Shown: positions 20,801 through 33,301, counted from the stretch's first letter. The stretch: 64,000 nt of DNA from Gordionus sp. m RMFG-2023 (GCF_954871325.1 NC_088779.1:24290869-24354868), one strand, 5' to 3'. Notes: generated by a model from the sequence alone, not told the origin. A program made the numbers and translations.

Positions 20801-23224
20801 AAATATATTTATTTATATTTATTATTAAAATAAGGTATTCAATGAAATTAAGGAAATTGTGTTAATAAAAGTATTAGATAATTATCCATGATCATCATAA
20901 TAGAAATGAATATTTAACAAATCAGATATTATATTTTTCCCAGAATATCTGAGATAATTACAAACCTTAGATAATATGATAGATATATTGGTAACATTTT
21001 TTACAATTTGCATAAATTTATATAAGAATATTATAAACAATTATATATTTACAATTAAAAACTTTAAATTATTTATTACCCACTTATATGGAATGCTATT
21101 TAATATAATTTTAATTTTCTATCTTTGTATTTTTTCCTTAAATATATCTCTTATTTCAATATTGTAAACATTATTCATTACCTATATTAATATCATTTTG
21201 AGCATTCATAATAAACAAACATTCAAATGATAATGTATGGATAATTTTTTTTGAGGAAGGAACCAGTAGAGGTCTGCATTTAAAAAAAAAATTTAACCCG
21301 CCCATATTTTCAAAAAAATATTACGCCCGCCTACCCACTAGTCTAAAATTCCTTATCCACCCGCCCATTAGTCTAAAAAATTTTACCTGCCCATTCATTA
21401 TTTATAAAAAACCTATTCTTTCAATTTTTTAAGCATCTAATAAAAATATTTCAGCATTACACTTCTACAAGAAGTTTTATAATTATGAAAATTACTATAT
21501 TAAGCATTAAAAAATATCCAATTTAAAAAATGCATAATTTATTTGATCAATTAAAATACTTATGAAAAATATAAATATAAAGATATTATGTAATTATAAT
21601 GCAAAAATAATAATGAATCAACATTTTCTGGATTAAAACAGGTTTTCTTTGATCTAAAAACCTTCCAGCAATGCTAAATTCTCGTTCAAATGAAACACTA
21701 GTTGCAGGAATTGCCAATATTTTTCTTGCTCACCATGTAATTTTAAATATACAAAAGAGTTTTTAAAATACCAAAAATGGACATTTTAATATTTAATATC
21801 CAAAAAGTTCATAAGAACTATTTTTTATCAATATTTATTAAATAATTTTAAATTTTTTAATCCCACCCACCAATTGTTTAAATTTCTTAACCCACCCATA
21901 GTTTATTAAAATAAATAAACAACCTGCCCATTCTTAAAAAAAATTTGCCCGCCCCCTGCCAAATATGGGCAAATGGGCGAGCTGAAACCCTGCCCAATGC
22001 AGACCTCTAGGAACCAGCTTAAATTTTTATAATCAAAGATTAATTTATACCTTTTCATAGTCATCTCTCAGAAATGAATACCCTATTGTGCTGGCTTGTT
22101 TAGGATCAACAGCTTTTGCACTATCTGTTGTGCTGATATCAATATGATTGGTATTGTCACTCAAGTGATCAAAATTTTTAAGTGTGGCTTATAAAAAAAA
22201 TAAAATATGGAGTAAAAAAAATATGTCATATGTCATATCTCTTAAAATTTACATTTAAAATGTAAATAAGATAAACAGTAATTAATTTAAATTTATATTC
22301 ACTAAGAAGGAAAATGTTCAAAAGAAAAATCAAATATTCAGGAAAATTAATTAATGCAGATTAAAATGGAGATTGATCAATATAAATTATATAAGAAATG
22401 AAAAATCAGACACTTAAAATAAATTCTTAAAATGTTTATCAAAAAACATAAAGTCACCAATACCTCTTATTTTTTTATAAATACCATCAATACTTAAAAA
22501 AAAATAGAAATATCTTAGTCTTCCTGTATAAAATATTTTATTTTAGATTTATGCAATAATGCTTTAATATTTAATAAAGCTTGTAGTCTACAACAAAATT
22601 TTAAAATTAAGAAGAAATAGGAAAAGAATTATAAACATCTTTATTATCAATATCAGTTTTATAGTTATTAGTTAAAAGTAAAATATTGGATATTCAATAA
22701 AGAATGGTCAACCTTTCCCTAAATTTCCATTAATATAAAAGGTTTCAAAATGTTTGCAAATATCTTCAGAACTTCTCTTGTTATTAAAAGCATTTGATAT
22801 GGCTTCCCTAAATTAAGATATTCATATAACAATTTCTATGCATAAAATTACCAATTTCCTAAGCCATAATGTTCTATCGCATCAAGTAACTTTATCTCGT
22901 CAGATGCATTCCAACTATCATTTGTATTAAATATTGGTAAATTTGATGTCTAAAATTAAGTAGCTATAAATATTATTATTCTTATATTGGTACATTATAT
23001 TCAAATTTATGTGTATATTTATGTTTTCCAATTTCAGCACCAAAGCGAAAGCACTAAAGAAATATTCATACAATGTTTATATAAATTACTTCTAAGCACA
23101 AAATGATATCTATACATTCTTTGCATACAATAACAAGATCCTTAATAATATTTTGACAATTAGAGCACTGATTTTTCGCCGCCTTCACTGTATATGATTT
23201 ATTTTTACATCTTTCAGATAGCAT
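17179..23224 (-). CDS. TADA2: TADA2/ADA2 transcriptional adaptor homologue, seven exons
   Basis: ADA2 is the nuclear adaptor that binds and stimulates GCN5/PCAF acetyltransferase in SAGA or ATAC complexes. Seven minus-strand exons join in phase to 1311 nt (436 residues): 23224-23090, 23053-22994, 22949-22852, 22807-22713, 22187-22051, 19345-19273 and 17891-17179. Domains in order: a ZZ zinc finger (CSNC...CKEC...CLE|CF, residues about 20-50), a SANT domain (WNASDEIKLLDAIEHYGLGNW plus HFETFYINGNLGK, about 75-130), the ADA2 signatures GYSFLRDDYE and YRNDAENIIKDL, and LRERQKRKKFVRDYGLIN. The last exon then departs from the family into a basic, low-complexity tail, and I see no SWIRM domain. Choosing between TADA2A and TADA2B needs a tree. 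Identity is strong; the C-terminus is less certain. Confidence 0.88.
18600..18985 (+). mobile_element. Ty3/Gypsy reverse-transcriptase fossil fragment
   Basis: A short plus-strand stretch resembles the Ty3/Gypsy reverse transcriptase region (SQKYLVINMHRELFKYQDYP, then FPAIFQRAI...GIACYLD). It is an isolated, broken remnant without LTRs, lying in the last TADA2 intron, and looks old. Confidence 0.6.
19273..19345 (-). CDS. TADA2: TADA2 exon 6: DN-AE motif
   Basis: A 73-nt exon after AAACAG reading EYRNDAENIIKDLHYEPTDT then DLEI. It matches the family's EFDNDAE...DL.F...D.E.E block. It ends A|GTTTAA, phase-matched to the last exon. The 2.7-kb intron before it holds the hAT element at 21267-22009. 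Confidence 0.82.
21267..22009 (-). mobile_element. hAT element with TIRs, 8-bp TSD and a transposase remnant
   Basis: The termini are perfect inverted repeats TAGAGGTCTGCATT/AATGCAGACCTCTA. GGAACCAG is duplicated on both sides (21259-21266 and 22010-22017). On the minus strand at about 21741-21580 it encodes ILAIPATSVSFEREFSIAGR and then DQRKTCFNPENVDSLLFLH, the hAT dimerisation domain. At 743 bp it is a deletion derivative that keeps only the transposase C-terminus. It lies in TADA2 intron 5, and its right end is only about 40 bp from exon 5. Confidence 0.88.
22051..22187 (-). CDS. TADA2: TADA2 exon 5: linker and GY-LR-D motif
   Basis: Acceptor TATAAG|CC, phase-matched to exon 4. A polar linker leads into ASTIGYSFLRDDYEK, equivalent to the ADA2 GYMPLRGDFE motif. 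Donor AAG|GTATAA. Confidence 0.8.
22713..22807 (-). CDS. TADA2: TADA2 exon 4: SANT domain, second half
   Basis: Completes the tryptophan codon, then reads EAISNAFNNKRSSEDICKHF and ETFYINGNLGK (family: HYxxxYIxGxxG). Donor G|GTTGAC. Confidence 0.88.
22852..22949 (-). CDS. TADA2: TADA2 exon 3: SANT domain, first half
   Basis: Acceptor TTTTAG|ACA. It encodes LPIFNTNDSWNASDEIKL and DAIEHYGLGNW, helices 1-2 of the SANT domain. It ends TG|GTAATT inside the tryptophan codon. Confidence 0.9.
22994..23053 (-). CDS. TADA2: TADA2 exon 2: end of ZZ finger
   Basis: Twenty codons after TTTCTTTAG, reading CFRFGAEIGKHKYTHKFEYN. This matches the ADA2 CFSxGxExGxHKxxHxY segment. Donor AAT|GTACCA, phase 0. Confidence 0.87.
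23090..23224 (-). CDS. TADA2: TADA2 exon 1: ZZ zinc finger, first part
   Basis: ATG at 23224, 45 codons, donor GAA|GTAATT in phase 0. It carries CSNCQNIIKDLVIVCKEC and ends ILCLE, so the ZZ finger is split before its last Cys-Phe. Confidence 0.88.
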
Positions 23225-24380
23225 AAAAATAATTTTTAAAGAAACATATGTTCTGGATCTGCTTATAAGCTACGACGAAATATAGATTTTTATCGAGGAA
23301 AAATGAACCACGTGCTCTAAAAAATAAACCCAATGACAATTTTATAAGCCCTTTTAGGTACATGATAAAATTTAGCCAAGTACATTGGCCTTTATGGCTT
23401 TTGTACTTGGATGCTTTATTATAATTCTAACTATAAAAATCGAAATTTTGGGACAACTAATATAGCGAAAGATATATAATTCAAAATGGAATAAATATTA
23501 CAAAGCAAGAAAAAAAAAGTAACAACATTACTCGCGTTGCTATTATACACGATATATATATTTAAAATTGAGTGGGGATGTTAGTTCTTAGTATCTTGTT
23601 GTTTATTAATTTTCAATTTTTCATAGCAAGTCCCTAGAAGCGAAGTTATCTATACCTAGTTCCAGGTTCTAATCAACGGTTCTGAAACAGTGGCATCTCT
23701 AGGGGGGAAAGGGGTGCAGGGGCTTGAGCCCACTGAAAAATTTGAATAGCCCCCTGAAGCAAAAAAATTTTTTTTAATGACTCCTTAATATCCCCTTGAA
23801 TTAAAAATAAATTTTTTTGATTGCCCACTGAATGATTTCTTTTATAATTCCATTAAGTAATATATAGATATAATTTTATTATTTAGAAATTAATAAGACT
23901 ATTTAAATTTTTATTAAATGAATATTATTTTAATTATTAGATTAGATTAATAGTTATATATAAATTATATTATCACTATGTCAGCTTGCAATCAAATTCT
24001 GTATTAAATATATAATATCAATAAGTCATTAAGTGTTAATTTAGCTTTAACAGTTGAAGTTTAATTGACTTTTATTATTAAACTATTATTTAACCCTAAT
24101 TAAATAATTATAATCATATATTATTTGAAAATTAACAAATTTAATATTGTAATTAGCACAGTTCAAAATTACTAATCAACTCTATATTTATTTTTAAATT
24201 TTATTATCATACCTTAAAAATATTTTCAAAGTCCAAATAAGTATAAGAGATTTCTTTATAAAAAGTAAGTAGATATATAGTTTATAAGTCTCTACTATAT
24301 ACAGTTGTTTATAAAATATTAGATATAATGCGACTTTTATAGACGTATTTGACAGTTATGCAATATATTACAGTTAATAT
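23225..24380. other. Upstream region of TADA2, no gene seen
   Basis: It should contain the TADA2 promoter and 5' leader. The only GC-richer patch (23690-23760, with a GGGGGGAAAGGGG string) has no coding reading I trust. Confidence 0.35.
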
Positions 24381-24533
24381 TGTAGTAATACCAACTACTA
24401 ATTATAAACAATACGATTATTAATTTATATTTCAATTTATTTTTAACATCAAATTTTTATTGATTGTTTTTCGAATGTTCGATTCTATTTTAATATACAA
24501 TATCTATAAATAATCATTTATTAATTTATTACA
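24381..24533 (-). repeat. 3' LTR (by element orientation)
   Basis: A 153-bp LTR nearly identical to 27013-27164. It is short for a Ty3/Gypsy element. Confidence 0.85.
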
Positions 24534-27012
24534 TTTCCTTCAAACAATTTAAAGTTAGATTTCTTCAATAAACCTCTTTGTAGGTTTACGGTTTCTTGAT
24601 GAGCAACTTAATGTGGTATTTGTATTTGTATTTGCTTCATTCATTGGCACAACCATTTCTGTAACTTCCAAAGAACTTTCATGATTTGTGATAACTAAAC
24701 GATTTCTTAACTGATCTGCATGCTTCTGTAATGTTTTCCCGGAAGATTCAACAATATAAGAATAAAGTCCTATTCTTTCTTTAATTACTCCCTCTCTCCA
24801 ACCATTGGTATTTTCATTATTTAACCATATAGGTTGTGAGATTTCAAATTCTCTTTCCTTTGAATGTAAATCATGATGAAGGCTTTGTTTATCATTGGCC
24901 CTTACTATTTCGTGTTCGGCATTTGGTCGGATCCAATCCAGACTTATTTTCAATTGCCTCCCAAACATAATTTTAGCAGGAGATCTCCCTGTGGAACTAT
25001 GCTCTCCCAATCGGTAGGTTGTTAAAACCTGTGTCATAGCTTCTTCGGGATCGCTAATTGAATCTCTCGTTGCATAATACCGACCTTTCAAAGTTCGTAC
25101 TGTACGTTCAGCTAATCCATTAGTTTTTGGATGATAGGGTGCCGAACGTATATGACGTATGTTATTTAAATCACAATACCTACGGAATTCCCCTGATAAG
25201 AAATGTGGTCCTTTGTCTGACACACTGTACTTGGGTATTCCAAACCTAGAAAACCATTTATTTAGTCGTTTTATCATAGCATCAGCAGAGGTATTCTGCA
25301 TTAGATCAACTTCTAACCATGGTCTATTTTTCTGGCATCCAGAACATATTTTGATAAAATTTTCTATATCAACATCACATCTGGGCCACCAACAATACAA
25401 TCTAAAAATAGATTTCATTACATTTTCCCCAGGATGTCCCCAGTGAATCATTCCTAACACTGCATTTCTTAATTTATTAGGAATAACCAATCTCCCAATC
25501 CATTCTATAATATTACGATTGACAGAAAGCTCTTCCCGTCGATTATAAAAATTAACTATTTCTTTATCTTTATGACGATCAAAGTTTCGCCAACTTTGCT
25601 GAATATGTATTGCTACTTTTTTTAATATTAAATCTTGCTTCGACTCTTTTCGCAGAATATTTTCTGACAATTGCATATCATCCAAATTAATACTTCGAAT
25701 ATCCAAAGCATGTTTAGAATCTTGATTCTCTTCCGAAATTTCTTGGTGTTTATTAATCAAATCTCGAATTCTAGAATCTAGTGTTATGCAACATTTTTCT
25801 TTTTCAATATTGTTGACCAAATTGCTTACTTGTTTAATCATAACCTGACGAGGCATTTCTAAATTGAATGCTATAATCTATGGTAATCCGATAAGAGGCA
25901 CCCCAATTGTATTCATTATTACCACTGGTAGAGTCCTTGCCTGTGATCCAATCCTAACATTGACTTGGGTCTCGCCCTTGACGTCTAACGGATGATCACC
26001 ATATGCAGTCAATAGACTGGTTGGCCTAATTTTTGGTCGCCCAATACTTATCCATATATCAATTCCTATCAATGACGCTTGTGCACCAGTGTCAAAATCA
26101 AATTCAACATCTAACCCATTTATCTCTGCAGTTAGTTTTGCTCGATTCTCTCGATTTTGTTGAATCTTCCAAATATTATGAATAGAATCACTTGATGACA
26201 CTCTTATATAATTTAAATTCTTTGATTTACAGCAAACTGCAAAATGACCAATTTTTTTACATTTATTACATGCCGCATTTGTAGCTGGACATCTCACTTC
26301 TCGGTTATGAATAAAACCACATTTATAACATTTAAGTTTATTATAATCTTTATCTTTATTATATTTGTATTTATTATTCTCTTTATCAAATGTATTATTA
26401 TACTTGACTTTATTATAGCCTTTATCAAATGTAGTCGTCGTTTTAATATCTCTATCAAGACCGTCGGGATATAGAGCTCTAAGATCTCTTTCCAATCCCG
26501 GTATTACCATGACAACCATAAACTGATCACGTAAACGCTCGTCAATATCATTTAGATAATGACAACGCTTGCCAATTGTTCTAATTTTATCTGCAAATTC
26601 AGTTATGGTTTCAGTTGTTCTCCGTAATCTAACGAAATCAAATCTAGAAGCAAAAGCTGTTGACGTCGGTTTAAATAGTTTAAAACATATTGACTTAATT
26701 TCCTTAAAAGATAAAGTTTCGATCGAATCAGGATAACAAAAACGGTCCACCAACTCAATATTCTTATTGCCAAAAAATGTTAAAAATATATCTTTATATT
26801 GACATTCAGATGGGCTTACGTTTTTTAACCGAAAACTGGCTTCCCATTGAGAAAAATATCTGTGGATAGAAGTGTCCAACTCGAATTTATCAAATTTAAT
26901 CGTAGATAAATTCGCTATTTTTTTTGAATCTCCATTTAAGGAATTATTTTCTCCATTTAAGGAATTATTATCTCCATTTAAGGAATTATTTTCTCCATTT
27001 ATCGTCGCCATT

Positions 27013-27164
27013 TGTACTAATACCATCTACTAATTATAAACAGTACGATTATTAATTTATATTTCAATTTATTTTTAACATCAAATTTTTATTGATTGTT
27101 TTTCGAATGTTCGATTCTATTTTATATACAATATCTATAAATAATCATTTATTAATTTATTACA
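27013..27164 (-). repeat. 5' LTR (by element orientation)
   Basis: A 152-bp LTR. The gag-like region begins right at its inner edge, so the untranslated leader is very short. Confidence 0.85.
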
Positions 27165-28649
27165 AATATTATAATAAATTATACTAATAAATAGTTTTGA
27201 TAATAAATATAATAACAAATTTCATTCAAGTGTTTAACGCCATCTATTTTGTGATAAATAATTTTAAAATTAAACATTTTATTATTCATCCTATAGATGT
27301 AATACATTTGATATCTTTTCTTCTCTTTTTTTACGTGTTTTTAGGTAAGTTATTTTTTTCTTATTCGAAAAACAGTCTTGAGTTAAATTTTTAATGCAAG
27401 TTTATTTTTGATATTATTACAAACTACTCTTATAAGATAAGATATAATATACCAAGGTGGTGCGACAATATATAAAATCTTAATTGTTTCATCATATCAT
27501 TCTGGTCCTTATTTTATAGTTAGAAAATGTTTCATTTCTAATATGGCATTGCCGTGTAAATAACTCCAGGCTTCAATATATTTGCATAATTATTTCTTAC
27601 AAATATTTTTAGTGTTTTTATTTTATCAATTTATCCAACATAATAAATTATGATATTAGTTTACATCGTGGGTGTCATGGCTATTACTGCAAATTAACCA
27701 GCATCTATTATTTGTGTTGCTATGTAATTTAAGATTATTACTAACGACTGAGAGCATATAATTGCATATTTTAGATAAACAATAATAGTCAAAAAATGGA
27801 AGATAATCTTTTAGAAATTTAATATGTCACAATAATTTTCTCGATTACTTATCTAGCTTTCATCATATCACCTAAGAGGAAGCTCTAACCACCATATAGT
27901 TTTATGATTTGGAATGGTCGTTTTTACTCTCTCCTTCAAAAATTGTTGTCTTGGTTTAAACCTATAAATTTTTCCTTATTAGTCCATTCTATTAAAACAT
28001 GGTCTAAAATGGTAATAGAGAGTTATACTAGTTTGATATACTGTTGTCAATGTAAGTTGCTAAGAAATATATTATTGCATTATGTGGTTTATTATATGCC
28101 AATGCCAGTTTATTTTGTATGCATAATATAATAAATGACAATATATGAAAATCAAAATAATTGTTCAGAGTTAACAAATTTTTAAACAGTATAATATATA
28201 AATATAAAACCCGGGCGAAGACCGGGCAAAAGCGGGGCAAATTAAAGGGTATGGGGAGCTTCGCCCCCTATAAATTTTTTAGTTGAGCCCCTGAGATTGT
28301 GAAGGCTAGCGACGCTCCTGCTCTGAAAGATCTGTTATCAGTGAGGGTGTATTGACTGTTTCTGTCCTAAATAAGGATAGCGATGCCGATTGTTAGTTCA
28401 TCTAAATGTGACCTGCTGAATAAATCTAACAGATCTCTGTCTTTAATCTAAGTCCATGATGGTTCATCGACCGGGTTTTGGTCTGTAGGTATCCACTGAA
28501 TTGTAAAACTGCCGAGAAGTAGGGAAATCCAATCTTGGTTAGAATCGGATCACAATTTTGATTGACGGTGATCTGGATCCCCTTTTTTTAAACACATAGT
28601 AGCATACCGTAGAGTCGTTGAAAATTGGCGGAAACCCGTCTTTATAGAT
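27165..28649. other. AT-rich region, no gene recognised
   Basis: Open frames near 27904-28131 (plus) and 27197-27394 (plus) are AT-driven and match no family I know. From 28200 onward base composition rises and probably belongs to the fossil that follows. Confidence 0.3.
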
Positions 28650-29850
28650 TACCAATTAGAGCCTCAATACCAACGGCAATAATTCCTTGGTATTAATTTC
28701 TGCGATGGCTTGGATAGGTACATTGAAAAGCAAATCTGCTTTCTGGTAGGAGATAGACATATTGTCGTAGCCCCAAAAGGAGAGTCCAATAAAGCTATCA
28801 GATACGTCCACGTAAATCGGAATTGCAGCGTGATATCGCATATTAATAGGTTCTATGATTGCTTCTATAATAATTACAGCTTTCTTGAAAGCTAGGTAGG
28901 TATCCACAACAGTAGTGAGGGTAGCATTATTCATAGTGATATATTAAGGTGAGAATAATCTAGACATTCTTGTGATGGTATAAGCGAAATGGTTGACGAC
29001 TCCTAGAATGCGCGCTGCTAGCATTCTCCCGATGTCTAGGTGCTGATAGGAATGCCTTCGAAAGATAAGACTTCCAGGCATCTAGCCAATCTTTGGCGGG
29101 TATAGTTGTAAGCAGGCTAATTTTGTTGGCCAGCCAATAGGTATTCCTAAGTATGTTATTACGGAGGTGGGATCTAATACTGACTTGTTGGTCAAGATGG
29201 TAAGGCCCCATTCTTCAAGGGTGCAAAGCAAAGAGCGGGTTGACAACTTTACATTAAACTCGTTATCGCCATATATGAGGATATCAACCAGGTAAACGTT
29301 GTAAGACGCTCTCCTAACGGTTTTAGCACATCCGTCTAGGATGATGCATTGGAGACAGTATGGCTAAATGATGCCATCATCGGGTACCTTGTATCTATAT
29401 TTGGTCATCAAAAAGTGAACCCCAACGCTAGAGGGATTTAGAAAAAGGCTGATTTATATCAATCTTACATGCGAACTTAGATTTCTGAAGGCTAGCGGAC
29501 ATTAGGGGAATAGATTTTAGCCGAAATTGGAAACTTCGGAAAAGTCGCTAATTAATCTGGGAGTCTCATCTGACTTGGGAATGATATATGTGGTTGAGGA
29601 AATTTAGTCCTGATCTGCCACTTCGATCACACCAGCTAACAAGAGTTGCTTTATGACTGGTTGGAATTTCATCAGGTTCGCAGGAGTATTTATTACGGAA
29701 ATACCTTCCTTCGTTAGTCCTGATACATAGGTGGCTGGGTTTGAATCCCAGTCTGGCGATGGCCTTGGTGAAGGTGGTCATAAGGGGTCCCACTGAGCGC
29801 TTGGCCTCTGCGGTATGGCTATCATTGAATAAACCCATTGAATAAACCAT
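28650..29850 (-). mobile_element. DIRS-like reverse transcriptase/RNase H fossil
   Basis: Minus-strand fragments show the order expected of a DIRS/Ngaro-type reverse transcriptase and RNase H. YLVDILIYGDNEF recalls the YVDD box region. ILTNKSVLDPTSVITYLG recalls the LG..N..KS.L.P...I.YLG block. IYVDVSDSFIGLSFWG followed by EINTKELLPLV resembles the RNase H strand and Glu helix. It is clearly GC-richer than its flanks and broken in several places. No terminal repeats were recognised. Confidence 0.5.
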
Positions 29851-31285
29851 GGGCTATATAAAACAGAAAATTTCCCCAAATACATCAAAAAAATTTCCTA
29901 TAAACTCACTATGCGTATAAGTTTTTAATATGTCTAACCTGATTCTATATATATTACATAAAAAATGTAAATTTAATTTTAATATTTTTAAAAATTTTAT
30001 AATTTATTTTGATATTGATATGTAAAGTAAATAAAATAAATGCCAAAATATATATCTTTATATATATAAATCTGCTTTATCATTATAAATAGCCCCTAAT
30101 CTAGCTTTGCCCATTTGGAGGGGCAGGAAAATATTGGGTGAAAGGGGGGGGGGCAATTTAAAAATTTTTTAACACTCTAAATCGAATATTTGACTTATTA
30201 ATTGAAATATAAGATTTTTCTTATATGGTCAATAATTGAGCAGTGTAAAATTAACAAAATTAAATATAAATTTTCACTAGCATATAGTGATGTATTATAC
30301 TGCTAGATTGGCCTTCATTAATTACATTTGAAAGTGTCCATGCATTCGAATTTACTGTAATATCATTTAATGGTTTAGATAACGATTAAATATTAACGTG
30401 CATTCCAATGACGAAAAGTGAATATAATTTTTATTAAGGAATCAGTTAATTTTTTCATTTATATCAACAAAAGATTAAAATGTGCGTATTAATGAGCATT
30501 ATTTGTCTTTGTTTTTTGAGTAAAATAAACTTAACATAAAAATAATTTGCTAGATTTATTTTTAATAATTTGTTTTAAATTGAAATCAATGACGGCTTCT
30601 ATTATGACACGTGTTACTACACTAAGTATTTGTTATTTTGAATATCAATATTAGGAATACAACTTTACCAAATTTTGACCATTTTTTAAAGGTTGAGTTT
30701 CTTTATTCGATAATCAATTTCTTCATATCAATATTACTTGAGTTAGGATATTTAGAAAATAAAAGTTTTCGTCAACACATTTGCAATTATTTGACTTATA
30801 TTAAATATTGCTTTTAAAAAAGAAAAAATTTTCAACTTAAATAAATAAAAAGAGAAAAAATATAAATAATTCTTTTCTCTTTTAGTAATTAAAAAATAAG
30901 CCTTTTATTATTTGCTTTTCCACCACCTATCATTTAAACGTAAAATTACACAATACATAATGATTTTCTCTTTACTTATTTAAATAAGCAATTTTATTAT
31001 TAGTTTTCAAATGTTAATTTTTATTAAGGCAATAAAAAAATACACCAAAAATATATTATATGAGCATAATATTTTTCTTTTTTAATTTTAAAAATATAAG
31101 CAATTTTAAAATTGCTTCCCGCATGTATATTTTTAACGTAATAAAAATAATATATTTTTTTTAAGGTAGTAAAATGGCAACTTAGTGATATATAATAGTC
31201 TTCATTTTTTGAACGTAGCATAAAAATTATATTGATTTTATTTAAGAAAATTTACAATAGAAGCATTGCTTTTATGAGCGTTTGC
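29851..31285. other. AT-rich region, no gene recognised
   Basis: Beyond a G-run at 30143-30156, I see no exon-like island or element ends in this stretch. Confidence 0.35.
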
Positions 31286-31847
31286 CAGCGTCTATATGAG
31301 CGAGAGGGGTAGGAACAGTTTGCATCCTATTTTTATGAGAGGGTAGGGGGGAGGGGAAGCTGTTTTAATGGGGGTAATTTAAATTTTTTGGGGGGTTATC
31401 TATTAAATTTTGAGATGAAATAGGAAAAAATTTAATGCTGTAAAAATTAATACTTTTATTATAGTATTATTATAATACAATTCATCGACCAAATCTATAT
31501 ATTACAAACAATCATACACATTGTTTTCCAAATAAACTATCCTTTTAAATGTAATTTAAAAGGTTTAGATATTTCAGCAAGCTTATAATGCCATAATAAT
31601 TAATTCATTGTAAATAATGGAGGTTTTAATTGAATTTATTATCTAAAAAATAAATTCTTTATATTCACAAAATATCGATAGTTGGTAGTAGAGATAGACT
31701 AATTTAAGTTATCCTTTATAAATTTTTTGAAAAGAGTATTAATAAATAAATAGGTGAAAATAATAGGCGCCGGGAATTTTTTAGGGGGGTAGACAAAACC
31801 TTTTGAAGGGGGTTTGCATCCAGTGAAAATCCTGTCATGAGACGCTG
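31286..31847 (+). mobile_element. CAGCGTCT-family hAT-like MITE, complete copy with 8-bp TSD
   Basis: The termini are CAGCGTCTATATGA and the inverse TCATGAGACGCTG. The perfect 8-bp duplication GCGTTTGC flanks it (31278-31285 and 31848-31855). It is 562 bp, collinear with 4878-5448 along its length, with G-rich subterminal zones and no coding capacity. Confidence 0.9.
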
Positions 31848-32325
31848 GCGTTTGCACTGATCTTATGCGTTCACATAATGATAAGACAAATAGTCGAAGG
31901 GCACCATAAATGCTACAGCTGATTCCAATTTATGACTTTAATTAATGCTAATCTAGTAGTATATTATATTTATATATACATCATTGTATGTGCTAGAGAT
32001 CTGCAAATCCAGTTCCGAGCTCGACTCTCATTTTAAAAATTATTTCGGTTCGGGATTAATATTTTAATTTGGGTCAAGTTGCTTAAATTTTTAAATACGA
32101 TATAATAAAATGTTGTCAATAAATTTTTATAAAAATTCTTGCAAGAAACGAAGCGCCAATACTTTTTATTTGTAGAATAATTTTATATAATTAAAAAAAA
32201 TTTCTAATTTTTAATTTGAACCGAGCTGATAAGCATTTTTAATTTTCTAGCTTTTCGGGATATTAAAAATTTTATTAGACAATTTTGTTTAAAAAAATAT
32301 CTGGCCGGGTCAGGTTTGAAAAATT

Positions 32326-33301
32326 CAGAGACCTGCAGGCCCGGCCCTAAGCCCGGCCCGGGTACCATGACCGGGCCGTATTTTAAAATATACCCGGGTC
32401 GGGCCTGAAAATTTTTTTTTAAAAAAATACTAGAGCCGGGCCTTATTTTTTTAAAAAATTTATACAACATGAATTATTATATTCGTCAATTAGATATGGT
32501 TATAATGATTATATATAGTTTTGATTAATATAATGTTTGGTGAAAGTTAACACTAACTAACACTCATAGTATCTATTACATAATGAAATTATAGTTTTCC
32601 TGCCATGGAATAAATAAGCAAAGGATTAAATACATTATTATATAATATATGTATATTTTTTATTAATTAAAATATCATTTTTATTTTTTTTTATAAATAC
32701 ATAGTATATTCTCAAAATATTATTTACATAAATTTTTTATAGTATCAATTTGTAATATACTAAATATCTGTTTAGAATAAAAAAAAAATCCAGAAAAATA
32801 TTGTGCAAGCCTGAAAATTTTGCTCATAGAAGGAGCAAAGGTCAAGACATACATTAACGAAATTTCGAGGCTTAGTCAATATTTTTCTGGCGAAAATATT
32901 GAGTTAGCCGTTTTTAAAAATCGGCTCAAAACGAGCCGTTTAACAACATTAGCTAATATACTTGCTTATTAAATGATAATACTCGCCAAAATATATGATA
33001 AAATACGAAATAATAAATATTTTGTATATACAAGGTCGAATATAATTTTAAAAAATTCCGAGCCGGGCCTAAAAAATTTTTTTTTTTAAATCCAGGCCTG
33101 GCCAAGCCCTAAAAATTTTTTTTTTAAATCCAGGCCGGGCCAAGCCCTAAAAATTTTTTTTTTAAATATTCGGGCCAGGCCGGGCCTAAAATTTTTAAAC
33201 CCGGGTCGGGCCGTAAAAAATTTTTGAAAAAAAAACCGGGCCGGGCCTAAATTTTTTTAATCTGGGCCAGGCCGTACAAATGGTACCTCTGTAGGTCTCT
33301 G
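32326..33301. mobile_element. hAT-like element with CAGAGACCTGCAGG termini and 8-bp TSD
   Basis: The inverted termini are CAGAGACCTGCAGGCCCGGC and the inverse of TACCTCTGTAGGTCTCTG. GAAAAATT is perfectly duplicated (32318-32325 and 33302-33309). CCGGGCC-rich subterminal repeats occur at both ends. A TTAAACGG-family copy (about 32800-32950) is nested within. Relatives are at 36733-36895 and 48496-48667. Confidence 0.82.
32800..32950 (-). mobile_element. TAGTGTTGTTAAACGG-family copy nested in the element above
   Basis: It ends GAGCCGTTTAACAACATTA and contains the AAATATTGAGTTAGCCG arm. The opposite terminus is not clear. Confidence 0.55.

Larger units (their letters stand above)
24381..27164 (-). 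mobile_element. Ty3/Gypsy-like LTR retrotransposon fossil with 152-153-bp LTRs
   Basis: The LTRs at 24381-24533 and 27013-27164 both run TGTA...TTACA and differ at only a handful of positions. AATAT is duplicated on the flanks (24376-24380 and 27165-27169). In the minus orientation the parts recognised are gag with two CCHC-type knuckles (CYKCGF...C, CNKCKKIGHFAVC), an aspartic-protease-like DTGA motif, and an integrase region with an HHCC-like zinc-binding part and the NGLAERTVRTLKGR end of the catalytic core. It looks broken, with at least one major break between gag/protease and integrase. The LTR match points to a young insertion. Confidence 0.85.
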
